A DNA stretch of 42,845 nt from Alphaproteobacteria bacterium (GCA_020846275.1 JADLEG010000151.1:1-42845); one strand, 5' to 3'; positions 25,297 to 34,159 are shown, numbered from the stretch's first letter. Notes: generated by a model from the sequence alone, not told the origin. Numbers and translations: made by a program.

Positions 25297-25742
25297 GGTC
25301 CTCAGTTGTGCCCCCGCCGGCGTCGCGCATCTGCCCCTGTGGCACGCTCTCGCACCCGGCGGTTGCCGCGCTTGATAACGCGCGGTCCCACCGAAGTATT
25401 CCTTGGGAATTCATTTCCCTGGGCGAGCGGTGAAACAGAAGGCGGCGCGGTTCGTTCCGGCCAATACCTCTTAGCGGTCGTACCCCGTCAACGACGCGCG
25501 TCAGGTGCCCCCGAAATCCGACAGCCCAGGGCCGGCGGCTAACGACTGACGCTCGCTTGTCTTTTAGCCGATGGGCTCCTGCATTGTCGATAGGCAAAGG
25601 GCTTCGTTGCACGGGAACCCGGCAGCGAACATGGTCAGTGTGACCCGGTGACACCAGTCGACAGCAGGCCCGGCGGCATTAAATTATCGTCATGTTTTCC
25701 GATGCGGCAGGTTGTCGCGTCGGCGGCCAGAGAGGGCTCGTG
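25297..25742. other. Intergenic region between the ndvB-like and methyltransferase genes
   Basis: The 446 bases between these divergent genes hold no convincing gene. A 160-residue frame on the minus strand (25172-25654) is Arg-rich shadow sequence. The last 60 bases before the methyltransferase contain an AT-rich stretch (ATTAAATTATCGTCATG) that would suit a promoter. Regulatory sites for both neighbours are expected here, but none is specific enough to name. Confidence 0.5.
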
Positions 25743-26519
25743 ATGCGCGACAACCGATCGGCTTGGAGCGCGCCGAGAGTGGCGCAGAACTACCTCCACG
25801 ACGAGGGCTTGCAGGCGCCTGAAAAGGCAGCCCTAGCCCTGGTAGGTGACCGCGTGCATAACCGGCCGATCCTCGATATCGGGGTCGGTACCGGACGCAC
25901 CACCGCGGCGCTGCGCGCGATCAGCTCGGACTATGTCGGGGTCGACTTCTCCGCCGACATGGTTGACGCCTGCCGCATCCGCCATCCGGGGGTCGACATC
26001 CGCCAAATGGATGCTCGTGATCTTTCGGTGTTCCCGGATCGCCGGTTTGGCCTGGTCGTCTTCGCCTACAACGGCATCGACTATGTCGGGCACGCAGACC
26101 GGCTCCGCATGCTCGCAGGGATTGAGCGCGTGCTCGCCGACGACGGATGGTTGCTGTTCTCCTCGCATAACCGAGCGGTGCGGGTGCGTCGACCCTGGGC
26201 GCTATCCTTGCTGCGCCAAGTGAACCCGCCCATGGGCAAGGCCAGGCGGCTGGCCGGCTGGCTGGTGGGGATCGCCCGCCACCTGTCGCGGCGGCCTTTC
26301 GAGCAGGCGCGCCCGGACCATGCGATCGTCAACGACGACGGCGAGAATTTCCGGTTCATGACCTATTACATCGATGTCGCCAGCCAGCGCGCCCAACTCG
26401 AGAGGGCCGGCTTCGGGCCCGCCGCGGCGTTCGATCTGCACGGCCGCGCGATCGGACCCGGCGAGACGGCGGCGGACAGCGCCTGGGTCTACTATCTCGC
26501 CGGCAAGGCCCGCGCCTGA
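25743..26519 (+). CDS. Class I SAM-dependent methyltransferase
   Basis: The 258-residue protein has the SAM-binding motif ILDIGVGTGRTTAAL near residue 43, the acidic motif II in YVGVDFSADMV near 67, FGLVVFAYNGIDYVGHADRLRMLAGIERVLADDGWLLFSSHN (motifs III-IV) and a C-terminal substrate domain with FMTYYIDVASQRAQLERAGF. This is the small-molecule or sugar-methyltransferase type. I chose ATG 25743, with AGAGGG seven bases upstream, over an upstream in-frame start. It faces SoxX in a convergent arrangement. The substrate is unknown. Confidence 0.85.
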   Translation: MRDNRSAWSAPRVAQNYLHDEGLQAPEKAALALVGDRVHNRPILDIGVGTGRTTAALRAISSDYVGVDFSADMVDACRIRHPGVDIRQMDARDLSVFPDRRFGLVVFAYNGIDYVGHADRLRMLAGIERVLADDGWLLFSSHNRAVRVRRPWALSLLRQVNPPMGKARRLAGWLVGIARHLSRRPFEQARPDHAIVNDDGENFRFMTYYIDVASQRAQLERAGFGPAAAFDLHGRAIGPGETAADSAWVYYLAGKARA

Positions 26520-26546
26520 GAGGCGCGAGGCTGCTCCAACGCCGCG

Positions 26547-26993
26547 TTACTTCAGCGTCTTCAGGTAGGCGACCACGTCCTCGATCTGCCCGGCGGTCAG
26601 GATAGGCTTGCCCTGCAAATCCTTGCGCACGCGATAGAGCCCATCGACGCGGTAGTAGGCCGGCATCGCGGTCTGCGCATCGACGATCTTCGGATCGACC
26701 ACGCGCAGACGCAATTCGCCTTCCGTCAGGCGGGCGCCGACACCCCTGAGGTCCGGTCCGACATCGCCCTGCGACGGTTGGTCGACCGGCATGGCGTGGC
26801 AGGCAAGACAATTGCCGAGCGCGCGATCGGCCGCGACGGCAAGCCCGCGCGCGGCGTCGCCGGGACGGCCGGTCAGCGCGGCAGGAATCGCCTTGTTCTC
26901 GACGATGCGGAACGAGGTCAGTTGTTCGGTCGCGACCGCCGTCGCGACGGACGCCCCCAGGCCAAGACAAACGACTGCCACCGCGAGCCGCAA
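26547..26993 (-). CDS. soxX: SoxX-like c-type cytochrome
   Basis: The 148-residue periplasmic protein has a signal peptide (MRLAVAVVCLGLGASVATA) and one heme site NCLACH near residue 61-66, then family-typical DVGPDLRGVG, VVDPKIVDAQTAMPAYY (Met axial ligand region) and GLYRV...GKPILTAGQIEDVVAYLKTLK. In Sox systems SoxX pairs with SoxA to attach thiosulfate to SoxYZ. No soxA, soxY, soxZ or soxB gene is in the window, so it is an orphan here. The start is TTG at 26991-26993, supported by GGAGG five bases before it; no ATG fits. It could also be a SoxX-like electron carrier of another pathway. Confidence 0.85.
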   Translation of the reverse strand: MRLAVAVVCLGLGASVATAVATEQLTSFRIVENKAIPAALTGRPGDAARGLAVAADRALGNCLACHAMPVDQPSQGDVGPDLRGVGARLTEGELRLRVVDPKIVDAQTAMPAYYRVDGLYRVRKDLQGKPILTAGQIEDVVAYLKTLK

Positions 26994-27207
26994 CTATTCC
27001 TCCCGGTCGATTGCGCGAGTATCGGCCGGATGGTGGCGCCGTCAACCCGCGGGCCCGCGATCGATCACAGAGATGGCGCGACGGCCGGGAGATCGGCCGG
27101 TATAGTGACGCGTCATCACCCCCGGAAGTCGCTCAACAGCCGTGCGTAACGACCGCGAGACGCCGACGGCGCCGCCCGCAGCTGCCGCCGGCGCGTCACC
27201 CCGTATA

Positions 27208-27227
27208 CCCACGGAGGCATCCGTGGG
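27208..27227 (+). promoter_or_regulatory. Hairpin sequestering a ribosome site before the EamA transporter
   Basis: CCCACGG (27208-27214) pairs with CCGTGGG (27221-27227) around a six-base loop. The GGAGG ribosome site is half in the stem and half in the loop, and the GTG start at 27223 lies in the right arm. Folding would hide the start, as in an RNA thermometer or translation-repression element. The structure is seen; regulation is inferred. Confidence 0.4.
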
Positions 27228-28116
27228 CGCGGCGCGCGGCTCGGTCATGCGCGGGATCGGCTGGATGCTGCTCGCGACCGTGCTGTTCGTGACGATGCAC
27301 ATGTCCATCCGCCAGCTCTCCGGCGAGATTCATCCGTTCGAGATCGCCTTCTTCCGCAATTTCCTCGGCATCTTCTTGCTCGTCGGCTGGTTCACCCGGA
27401 TCGGCTTCGGCGCTTTGAAGACCGGCAACACCAGCCTCCATCTCGCGCGGGCGGCGGTGAACGCGGTCGCGATGCTCTGTTTCTTTTCCAGCCTGTCGCT
27501 GGCGCCCTTCGCCACGGTCACGGCGCTGGGCTTCACCTCGCAGCTCTTCGCGGCGCTGGGCGCGGTCGTGTTCCTGGGCGAGCGGTTCCGCCTGCGCCGG
27601 ACGCTGGCGCTCGGGCTGGGGTTCCTGGGCGTGCTGGCGATCGTGCGGCCCGGTTTCATCGCGGTCGGGCTGGGCGAGACGCTGGTGCTTACCTCGGCCG
27701 TCGCGTGGTCGATCGCGCTGCTTCTGATCAAGACGATGTCGCGCACGGATTCGAGCTGGACGATCACCGCCTACATGAACCTGCTTCTGACGCCGATCAC
27801 GCTGGCGGTCGCGGTGTTCGTGTGGCAGTGGCCGAGCTTCGTCCAGTTCCTGTGGCTGGCGGCGATCGCCGTGATCGGCACGCTGGCCCAGACCGCGCTG
27901 AACCAGGCGCTGCGCGAGGCCGAGGTCGCGATCGTCATGCCGTTCGAATTCCTTCGCCTGGTCTGGGCCGGGTTGATCGGCGTCTTCGTCTTCCACGAGA
28001 TGCCGGGCCCCTGGACCTGGCTCGGCGGTGCGATGATCGTGGCCAGCACCAGCTACATCGCCTATCGCGAGAGCGTCCTGCGCCGCGGCGCGGCTGCGGG
28101 AAAGCGGGCCGGCTAG
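27223..28116 (+). CDS. EamA/DMT family transporter
   Basis: The 297-residue protein has ten transmembrane segments in two EamA halves (first half from MRGIGWMLLATVLFVTMHMSIRQL, second from GETLVLTSAVAWSIALLLIKT to LVWAGLIGVFVFHEMPGPWTWLGGAMIVAST). The motif ALGFTSQLFAALGAVVFLGERF in the first half is typical of drug/metabolite exporters of the RhaT-like group. I chose GTG 27223 because GGAGG lies five bases before it. GTG 27142 would add a disordered 27-residue extension, and ATG 27247 is another option. The substrate is unknown. Confidence 0.85.
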   Translation: MGAARGSVMRGIGWMLLATVLFVTMHMSIRQLSGEIHPFEIAFFRNFLGIFLLVGWFTRIGFGALKTGNTSLHLARAAVNAVAMLCFFSSLSLAPFATVTALGFTSQLFAALGAVVFLGERFRLRRTLALGLGFLGVLAIVRPGFIAVGLGETLVLTSAVAWSIALLLIKTMSRTDSSWTITAYMNLLLTPITLAVAVFVWQWPSFVQFLWLAAIAVIGTLAQTALNQALREAEVAIVMPFEFLRLVWAGLIGVFVFHEMPGPWTWLGGAMIVASTSYIAYRESVLRRGAAAGKRAG

Positions 28117-28313
28117 GCGACGCCCGCGCGCGCGGCAGCCATGGCCGCCCGCAGCACGCCAAGGTCGCCGACCTGATTGGCGAGCAGCAGGATGAGCTTG
28201 GCATTCACTAGGCGGCTCTGCTCGTCGCTGAGTCCGCGATGCAGCTCGATCAGCTCGGCATAGAACGCATCGGGCGTCGGTATGTTCGGATGGGCGGCAA
28301 GGCTCGTGCTCAT
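28113..28313 (-). CDS. DUF2783 family small protein
   Basis: The 66-residue protein reads MSTSLAAHPNIPTPDAFYAELIELHRGLSDEQS and continues LVNAKLILLLANQVGDLGVLRAAMAAARAG, matching the DUF2783 pattern with its NAKLILLLANQVGD core. It overlaps the end of the FAD monooxygenase gene by four bases (ATGA), the usual DUF2783 arrangement, and so is translationally coupled. It is probably a small partner or stability factor of that enzyme; the role is unknown. Its end overlaps the convergent EamA transporter gene by four bases. Confidence 0.85.
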   Translation of the reverse strand: MSTSLAAHPNIPTPDAFYAELIELHRGLSDEQSRLVNAKLILLLANQVGDLGVLRAAMAAARAGVA

Positions 28314-29953
28314 GCGGCTCTCCCCTGCGCGCGCGCCAGGGCGGCGCGGATGGCGTCGAGGTCGGGCCGGCGCCAGCGCGCGGCGACGTGCTGGTCCGGG
28401 CGGATGAGATAGGTCGTGCCGGGCCCGGCGTCGTAGCGCCGCGCCGCCAGCCCCTCGGCATCGCGCAGCATCCCGGTCGCGCCATTGAGGCCGACGGTGA
28501 CACAGGACACGCCCTGCAGCTTTTCCATCGGCGCGACATCGGCACGGTGCTCGTCCGAAGTCGCCGCGAAGCGCAGCACCGTGAATCCGTCCTTGCCCAA
28601 GCGATCGAGCAGCCAGAGCGAGCGGTTGCCGTCGAACAGCGGCGCGTTCGCGGCAGGCGAGCCGGGGCGCATCGCCGCGGCAAAATTCTGGTCGGCGGCG
28701 TCCGGCGTGTTCAAGGGCGATGCGTCGTGGGTGGCCGGCAGCGACAGCCGGCCGCTGTTGACCAGCGCGCGGGCGAAGGGATGGTCCTGCGCCAGCGCCA
28801 GCGCGGCATCGCGGAAGGCGCGGCTGGCGGCGCTCTTCGGCGTCAGGAAATCGGTGCTGCGGGTCGAATTCAGGATGTTCTCGTCGGCCGCTTGCACGCG
28901 CTCGGCGTCGTAGCTGTCGAGCAGCGATGGAGGCGCGGCGCCCTGGAGCACCGCCGCCAATTTCCAGGCCAGGTTGTCGGCGTCCTGGATGCCGCCATTG
29001 CCGCCACGCGCCCCGAACGGCGACACGACATGCGCGCTGTCGCCGGCGAAGATCACGCGGCCCTCGCGGAAGCGCGCCAGCCGCCGGCACTGGAAGGTGT
29101 AGACCGAGGCCCATTCGAGCGAAACCTCGGCCTGGGGCCCCAGCATCGCCTTCACGCGGGCCAGCACGCGCGACGGCTCCTTCTCGCGCTCCGGATCGGC
29201 GTCTCGCCCGAGCTGGAAGTCGATGCGCCAGACGTCGTCGGCCTGGCGATGCAGCAGGGTCGACTGCCCGGGATGGAAGGGTGGATCGAACCAAAACCAG
29301 CGCTCGGTCGGGAAGCTCGCCTTCATGCGCACGTCGGCGATCAGGAATCTGTCCTCGAAGACCTGGCCCTGGAAATCAAGCCCGATCGCGCGCCGCACGG
29401 CCGAGCGCACGCCATCCGCCGCCACCAGCCATGCGCAGTCCAGCACGTACTCCCCGTCGGGCGTGGCGATGGTGGCGCGCACGCCGTCGGCGTGCGGCTC
29501 GATCGCGGCCAGGCCGTGCTTCCAGCGCACGTCCAGCCCGGGCATCGCCATCGCGGCCTCGGCGAGGAGCTGCTCGACGTAGTACTGCTGGAGATTGATG
29601 AAGGCGGGGAATTTCTCGCCGCCCTCGGATTGCAGGTCGAACGAATAGAGCGGCCCGTCACGCAGGAAGACGCGCCCGCGGTTCCAGGTGACGCCCTTGG
29701 CCACCATCGGCGCCGCGACGCCGAGCCGGTCCCAGATCTCCAGCGTGCGCTTGGCCCAGCAGATCGCCCGGCTGCCGACCGAGACGGTGTCCTTCTCGTC
29801 GATCAGCGTGACGTCGACGCCGCGCCGCGCGAGGTCGAGCGCGACGGTCAGCCCCACCGGCCCGGCGCCGACCACCAGGACGGGACAGCGCTTGCCGTCT
29901 GCGCTTCGACCCGGAGGACGGTAGGGAAAGGTGACGCGGGTAGGGGTGCCCAC
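28310..29953 (-). CDS. FAD-dependent aromatic monooxygenase (MhpA-like)
   Basis: The 547-residue flavoprotein hydroxylase has the FAD-binding GAGPVGLTVALDLARRGVDVTLIDE near its N terminus, the DG motif region VAADGVRSAVRRAIG, and the GD motif GDSAHVVSPFGARGGNGGIQDADNLAWKLA. The C-terminal 150 residues form the thioredoxin-like tail of PHBH-type hydroxylases. It likely hydroxylates a phenolic or aromatic acid using NAD(P)H and O2. I chose GTG 29953 with GAGG upstream; ATG 29989 is an alternative. The frame upstream of that is shadow. It is translationally coupled to DUF2783. No ring-cleavage gene adjoins, so the substrate is unassigned. Confidence 0.87.
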   Translation of the reverse strand: MGTPTRVTFPYRPPGRSADGKRCPVLVVGAGPVGLTVALDLARRGVDVTLIDEKDTVSVGSRAICWAKRTLEIWDRLGVAAPMVAKGVTWNRGRVFLRDGPLYSFDLQSEGGEKFPAFINLQQYYVEQLLAEAAMAMPGLDVRWKHGLAAIEPHADGVRATIATPDGEYVLDCAWLVAADGVRSAVRRAIGLDFQGQVFEDRFLIADVRMKASFPTERWFWFDPPFHPGQSTLLHRQADDVWRIDFQLGRDADPEREKEPSRVLARVKAMLGPQAEVSLEWASVYTFQCRRLARFREGRVIFAGDSAHVVSPFGARGGNGGIQDADNLAWKLAAVLQGAAPPSLLDSYDAERVQAADENILNSTRSTDFLTPKSAASRAFRDAALALAQDHPFARALVNSGRLSLPATHDASPLNTPDAADQNFAAAMRPGSPAANAPLFDGNRSLWLLDRLGKDGFTVLRFAATSDEHRADVAPMEKLQGVSCVTVGLNGATGMLRDAEGLAARRYDAGPGTTYLIRPDQHVAARWRRPDLDAIRAALARAQGRAA

Positions 29954-30211
29954 GCTGTCTGCCTCGCGCGTGATTGCCGGCGCGAGCATAGTCCAGCCAA
30001 CGGCGGCCTGTCGTGCGGCGAGAGGTTCGGCCCGGTTTGGCGGCGCGGCGTGCAAGAACAGTGAAAAATCCGCCCGATGCAAGGGGTTGTCGGCGATTTC
30101 ATTAATGGCACGTTAAGCCAAGTGCGGTTCAACTAACGTGGGCTCGTCGGCGCAACCTTCGCCAGCCTGCGCGCCTTGTCAGGATGCCCCCTCGCAACGC
30201 AAAGTCTCCCT

Positions 30212-31633
30212 ATGCCCGACACCTCCACCGCGACCCGACCCTCGACCAAGCTGCTGGAGCGGACGCTGTCCAACCTGCGGACGGCGTGGCGCGACGTGGC
30301 GGCGTCGGCGCGCGGCGCGTTCGGCAGCAGCCTCAGGCCCGATCTGCCGCCCGAGGATGCCGACAGGCTGCGCCAGCAGTTCCGCGATTGCATGGAGGCC
30401 AAGGGCGGCGAGGTTTCCGCCCGCGCGCGCGCCGCGGCGCTGGGGCGCACCTATCTCGGCCTCAGCCCGGCGGGCAGGCGCCGTTTCCTCGAGATATTGG
30501 CGACGGATTTCGATACCGACCAGCAGGCGGTCGATGCGGCGATCGAGGTGCTGCGTGCGGCCAAGGAGCCGATGGCGCGCCGCGCGGCCGAGCGTGCGTT
30601 GCGCCAGGTGCTGCTGCCGCCGCGCCGGCGCCTGCTGACGCATTTCAACGCGCTGCCGGAGGGCGTGAAGTTCCTGGTCGACCTGCGCGCCGAGCTGATC
30701 CCGATGGCGCGGGACGATGGCGCGCTGGCCTCGCTCGAGGACGACCTGCGGCACCTGCTGGGTGCGTGGTTCGACGTGGATTTCCTCGAGCTGCATCGCA
30801 TCACCTGGCAGTCGCCGGCGGCACTGCTGGAGAAGCTGATGGCCTACGAGGCGGTGCATGAGATCCGCGACTGGAACGACCTGAAGAACCGCCTCGATTC
30901 CGACCGCCGGCTGTTCGCCTTCTTTCACCCCCGCATGAAGCTGGAGCCGCTGATCTTCGTCGAGGTGGCGCTGGTCAACGGCATGAGCGGCAGCATCCAG
31001 GAATTGCTCGACCCGCAGGCGCCGCTGGGCGATCCCGGCGCGGCCGACACCGCGATCTTCTATTCGATCTCCAACGCCCAGAAGGGACTGGCCGGCATCA
31101 GCTTCGGCAACTTCCTGATCAAGCGCGTGGTCGACCAGCTCGCCGCCGAGTTCAAGGGCCTCAAGACCTTCGCGACCCTGTCGCCGATCCCCGGCTTCCG
31201 CCCGTGGCTGAAGGAGCGCCTCAAGGAAGAGGGCGACGGCTTGCTGCTGCCAACGGAGAAGCGCGCCTTCGCCGGCTTCGGCGACGGCACCGACGTGTCC
31301 ATGCTGATGGACGCCGACGGCTGGGTCGATGAGCGCGCGATGGCGGCGGTGAAGCCGCCGCTGATGCGGCTCTGCGCGCGCTACCTCGTCAACGAGCGGG
31401 CACGCGGCCGGCGCGCGCTCGACCCGGTGGCGCATTTCCACCTCAGCAACGGCGCCCGCATCGAGCGGCTGAACTGGCGCGCCGACCTGTCGGGCAAGGG
31501 GCTGCGCCAGTCATCGGGCATGATGGTCAACTACCTCTACCGGCTCGACCGGATCGAGGCCAACCACGAGGCCTATACCGGCGAAGGCAAGGTCGCGGCG
31601 TCCTCGGCGATGCGCGGCCTGATCGGTGGATAG
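30212..31633 (+). CDS. Malonyl-CoA decarboxylase
   Basis: The enzyme converts malonyl-CoA to acetyl-CoA and CO2. The 473-residue protein has the N-terminal helical domain (to about 165) and the GNAT-like C-terminal domain with YEAVHEIRDWNDLKNRL, HPRMKLEPLIFVEVALVNGMS, ISFGNFLIKRVVDQL, S324 in TLSPIPGF and H410 in HFHLSNGA, which correspond to the human catalytic Ser and His. GMMVNYLYRLD follows. It has no peroxisomal-type tail. In rhizobia the matched malonyl-CoA synthetase and carrier genes sit next to it; here none do. The ATG at 30212 is the best start, with a poor ribosome site (TCTCCCT). Confidence 0.92.
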   Translation: MPDTSTATRPSTKLLERTLSNLRTAWRDVAASARGAFGSSLRPDLPPEDADRLRQQFRDCMEAKGGEVSARARAAALGRTYLGLSPAGRRRFLEILATDFDTDQQAVDAAIEVLRAAKEPMARRAAERALRQVLLPPRRRLLTHFNALPEGVKFLVDLRAELIPMARDDGALASLEDDLRHLLGAWFDVDFLELHRITWQSPAALLEKLMAYEAVHEIRDWNDLKNRLDSDRRLFAFFHPRMKLEPLIFVEVALVNGMSGSIQELLDPQAPLGDPGAADTAIFYSISNAQKGLAGISFGNFLIKRVVDQLAAEFKGLKTFATLSPIPGFRPWLKERLKEEGDGLLLPTEKRAFAGFGDGTDVSMLMDADGWVDERAMAAVKPPLMRLCARYLVNERARGRRALDPVAHFHLSNGARIERLNWRADLSGKGLRQSSGMMVNYLYRLDRIEANHEAYTGEGKVAASSAMRGLIGG

Positions 31634-31733
31634 ATTGCGTTTGATCAGCATTGATTCGAATCAAATTCCCGGACAGGATCAACCCGTAGCCAACGAACCT
31701 AAATTCGCGTCTTGGGGGAAATTGGGGCGGGAA

Positions 31734-32084
31734 ATGCGCAAATCCAGCGAAACGATGCGGCGTGGCCTGAGCCAAAGCTTTTTCGTGCGCCGCGGCGGCC
31801 AGTACGAGTACATCAAAGCGGGCGACGTGTTCCGCCAGCGCAGTGGCGTGGCCAGCAGCGAAACCGCGATCGTCGTGTCGCTGGGTCTTGACGGCCAGCA
31901 GATCCCTCATGTCCGCTACCGGCTGAGCTTTCGCCGGGGGCGCGGGGTCAAGTTCGACGGCGGCTCGCGCATCATGGCGCTAAAGCCGTTCCTCAAGCTC
32001 TATTGCGACCGGGTGGCGGTGGCGCCGCCGGTGACGGCCTCCGCCATGTCGCCCGGGGCCTCGCCGGCCGAAGCCGCCGACTGA
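31734..32084 (+). CDS. Hypothetical protein
   Basis: The 116-residue protein reads MRKSSETMRRGLSQSFFVRRGGQYEYIKAGDVFRQR, then TAIVVSLGLDGQQIPHVRYRLSFRRGRGVKFDGGSRIMALKPFLKLYCDRVAVAPP. The core looks like a single compact beta-rich domain with no membrane segment. No family is recognised. ATG 31734, with GGGGCGGG just upstream, is chosen; GTG 31626 would overlap the malonyl-CoA decarboxylase stop. It lies 100 bases after that gene, in the same direction. Confidence 0.65.
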   Translation: MRKSSETMRRGLSQSFFVRRGGQYEYIKAGDVFRQRSGVASSETAIVVSLGLDGQQIPHVRYRLSFRRGRGVKFDGGSRIMALKPFLKLYCDRVAVAPPVTASAMSPGASPAEAAD

Positions 32085-32087
32085 CCG

Positions 32088-33041
32088 TCAGCCTTCCAGC
32101 ATTTCCCGGTACCGTCGCTGCGGCCGATCGCCGAACGCATCGAATGTCGCGCGCATGCGGGCAAGCGCCGTGTCGCGGTCGCCCGCGGGAAACAGCCGGT
32201 CCTTCGCGAACGCCCGATAGACGGGGCTGAACAGGCCCGCGCCGCGATGACGCTTGGCGAACAACCAGGCGCGGCCGATGCAGCGCGACGCCGCGAGCCG
32301 CATCCGTTCGAGCGGCAGATCGTGCTCGCGGCAGAACAGCCAGACCGTCAGGTTGGCATGGAACAGCATGTTGGCGTGGTCGTCGGTCAGCCGGCCGCCC
32401 TGCTGGCGGGGAAAATAGCAGACCGTCGCCGTCGAGCGCGCGAAGCGATGCTTCTCGGCGAGGCGCAACAGGAAGGGATAGTCCTGCACGAAAATGCGCT
32501 CGTCGAAGCCGCCCGCCGACAGGCATGCGTCGCGGCGGACGAGCACTTGGCTGAGGTTGCAGGGCGGGCTGGTCAGCACGAATCCCAGCGGATCGGGCAC
32601 GGCCTGATCGGCATTCTCGCGCTGCGGCGCCGCCGGCGATGGCGCCGGCGCCTGGCCGAGGTCGTAGTGGCCGCCGGCGCCGAAGGCGAGGTCGGCATCG
32701 TGGCGGCGCGCGACGGCAAGCAGATGCTGCGTGGCGTCGGGCGCCAGCACGTCGTCGCCGTCGACGAACTTCACGTAGTCGCCAGACGCGCGCGCAAGCC
32801 CCGCGTTGCTGGCCTTGGAAGGGCCGGCATTGGCCTGCGCGACGATGATGGTGTCCGGCCAGCCCGCGGCACGCGCGCGCAGCATCGCCAGGGAATCGTC
32901 GGTCGAGCCGTCGTCGACGAACACGCATTGCCGCGCGAAGTCGCCCTGTTGCGCCGCGATCGCGTCGAGCACCTGCGGCAGCCAGGTCGCCTTGTTGTAG
33001 ACCGTGACGACGAAGGAGACCGTGGGACGGCCGGATGTCAT
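32088..33041 (-). CDS. GT2 family glycosyltransferase A
   Basis: The 317-residue protein begins with a standard GT-A core (VSFVVTVYNKATWLPQVLDAIAAQ, FVDDGSTDDSLAMLR, KFVDGDDVLAP for the metal-binding DxD) and then a Cys/Pro-rich middle part and DERIFVQDYPFLLRL with a conserved acidic motif. It has no membrane segment, so it is probably cytosolic. The sequence is paralogous to the divergent gene at 33125-34123 (VYNK, DDGS, ANxGPS, DERxF/DKRVF...ED/QD). It likely adds a sugar to a surface polysaccharide; donor and acceptor are unknown. The end is 4 bases from the convergent hypothetical gene. Confidence 0.85.
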   Translation of the reverse strand: MTSGRPTVSFVVTVYNKATWLPQVLDAIAAQQGDFARQCVFVDDGSTDDSLAMLRARAAGWPDTIIVAQANAGPSKASNAGLARASGDYVKFVDGDDVLAPDATQHLLAVARRHDADLAFGAGGHYDLGQAPAPSPAAPQRENADQAVPDPLGFVLTSPPCNLSQVLVRRDACLSAGGFDERIFVQDYPFLLRLAEKHRFARSTATVCYFPRQQGGRLTDDHANMLFHANLTVWLFCREHDLPLERMRLAASRCIGRAWLFAKRHRGAGLFSPVYRAFAKDRLFPAGDRDTALARMRATFDAFGDRPQRRYREMLEG

Positions 33042-33124
33042 GCCGGTCGCTTAAGCGGCGCACCGGGCGATGTCAATGCGCGGCGAAGCTCGACCGCCTG
33101 CGCGTTCCGGTGCTAGGAGGGGCG

Positions 33125-34123
33125 ATGGAGTCGAGCAACGACGCCGTGACAGCCGGTCCTGCCGCGCCGGGCGTCTCCTTCGTCTGCCCCGTCTACAACA
33201 AGGAGCGGTACCTGGCGGCGGTCTGCGCCGCCATGCGCGGCCAGGAAGGAGGGTTCGACCGCGAGTTCATCTTCGTCGACGACGGGTCGAACGATCGTTC
33301 GGTCGAACTGCTGCGCGACGTCACGCGGGACTGGCCGGACACGCGCATCGTCGTGCAGGCGAACCAGGGGCCCAGCGGCTCGACCAACACCGGCTGCGAC
33401 CTGGCGCGGCTGTCGCATATCAAGCTGGTGGGCAGCGACGACCTGCTGGCGCCCTTCGCGACGGACCTGCTCTTGCGGCGGATCGAGGAAACCGGCGTCG
33501 GCGCGATCTATTCGATCCAGCGCTACTACCGCGATGCCGCCGAGATCGCCTACGACCGCGCGGCGGCCTACGCGGAGAAGCCGCGCGTGGTCGCGGACCA
33601 TCTCTACCAGGCGATGCGCCACAACTTCTCCGGCACGACCGGCACCTTGTTCCGGCGCGACGCCTTCATGGCGGCCGGCGGCTGCGACAAACGCGTCTTC
33701 GCCGAGGATTTCTCGCTCTGCCTGCGCATCTGCCGGCACCGGCCGATCGCGATGCTGGAGGCGGTGACGTGCTGGGGACCGGGCGAGGATCCCAACCGGA
33801 TCATGACCGGGCGCAAGAACCAGTTGCTGCACGACTACAACGCCGCGCTGCACTACTTCCTCGGCGACAATCCCGACCTGCCGGCGCGATACGGACGCCT
33901 GGCGTTCCGCCGCTGCGCCGGACGTGCATGGAAATGGGCCAGCCGCGAGGAGGGCAGGGGATGGTTCTCGCGCTTCTGGTGGCTCAATGCGTGGAGCTAC
34001 GCCCCGCTGTTCTGCGATTGCGCCTCGGCGACCGGCGAGACCTTGAAGGCCTTCTCGCTCAGCCGCCCGATCCGGGCGGGATATGGCGCGGCCCGGGGTT
34101 CCGGGCCGTCATCGGGCGCGTGA
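33125..34123 (+). CDS. GT2 family glycosyltransferase B
   Basis: The 332-residue protein has VSFVCPVYNKERYLAAVCAAM near residue 17, FIFVDDGSNDRSVELLR near 46, VVQANQGPSGSTNTGCDLA and KLVGSDDLLAP for the metal site, where the first D of the usual DxD is replaced (GSDD), then FAEDFSLCLRICRH with the conserved acid pair. TAGGAGGGGCG precedes the ATG at 33125. It is a divergent paralogue of gene A with an 83-base gap between start codons, so the two probably share a promoter region and have complementary or stepwise roles. Confidence 0.85.
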   Translation: MESSNDAVTAGPAAPGVSFVCPVYNKERYLAAVCAAMRGQEGGFDREFIFVDDGSNDRSVELLRDVTRDWPDTRIVVQANQGPSGSTNTGCDLARLSHIKLVGSDDLLAPFATDLLLRRIEETGVGAIYSIQRYYRDAAEIAYDRAAAYAEKPRVVADHLYQAMRHNFSGTTGTLFRRDAFMAAGGCDKRVFAEDFSLCLRICRHRPIAMLEAVTCWGPGEDPNRIMTGRKNQLLHDYNAALHYFLGDNPDLPARYGRLAFRRCAGRAWKWASREEGRGWFSRFWWLNAWSYAPLFCDCASATGETLKAFSLSRPIRAGYGAARGSGPSSGA

Positions 34124-34159
34124 GCATGGCGCGCCCGGACATGGTCGGGGGAAGACGCG

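Noticed and set aside
25172..25654. 160-residue minus-strand frame upstream of the ndvB-like gene
   Set aside because: Arg/Gly/Ser-rich sequence, no ribosome site, and it overlaps the start of the well-supported ndvB-like gene in another frame.
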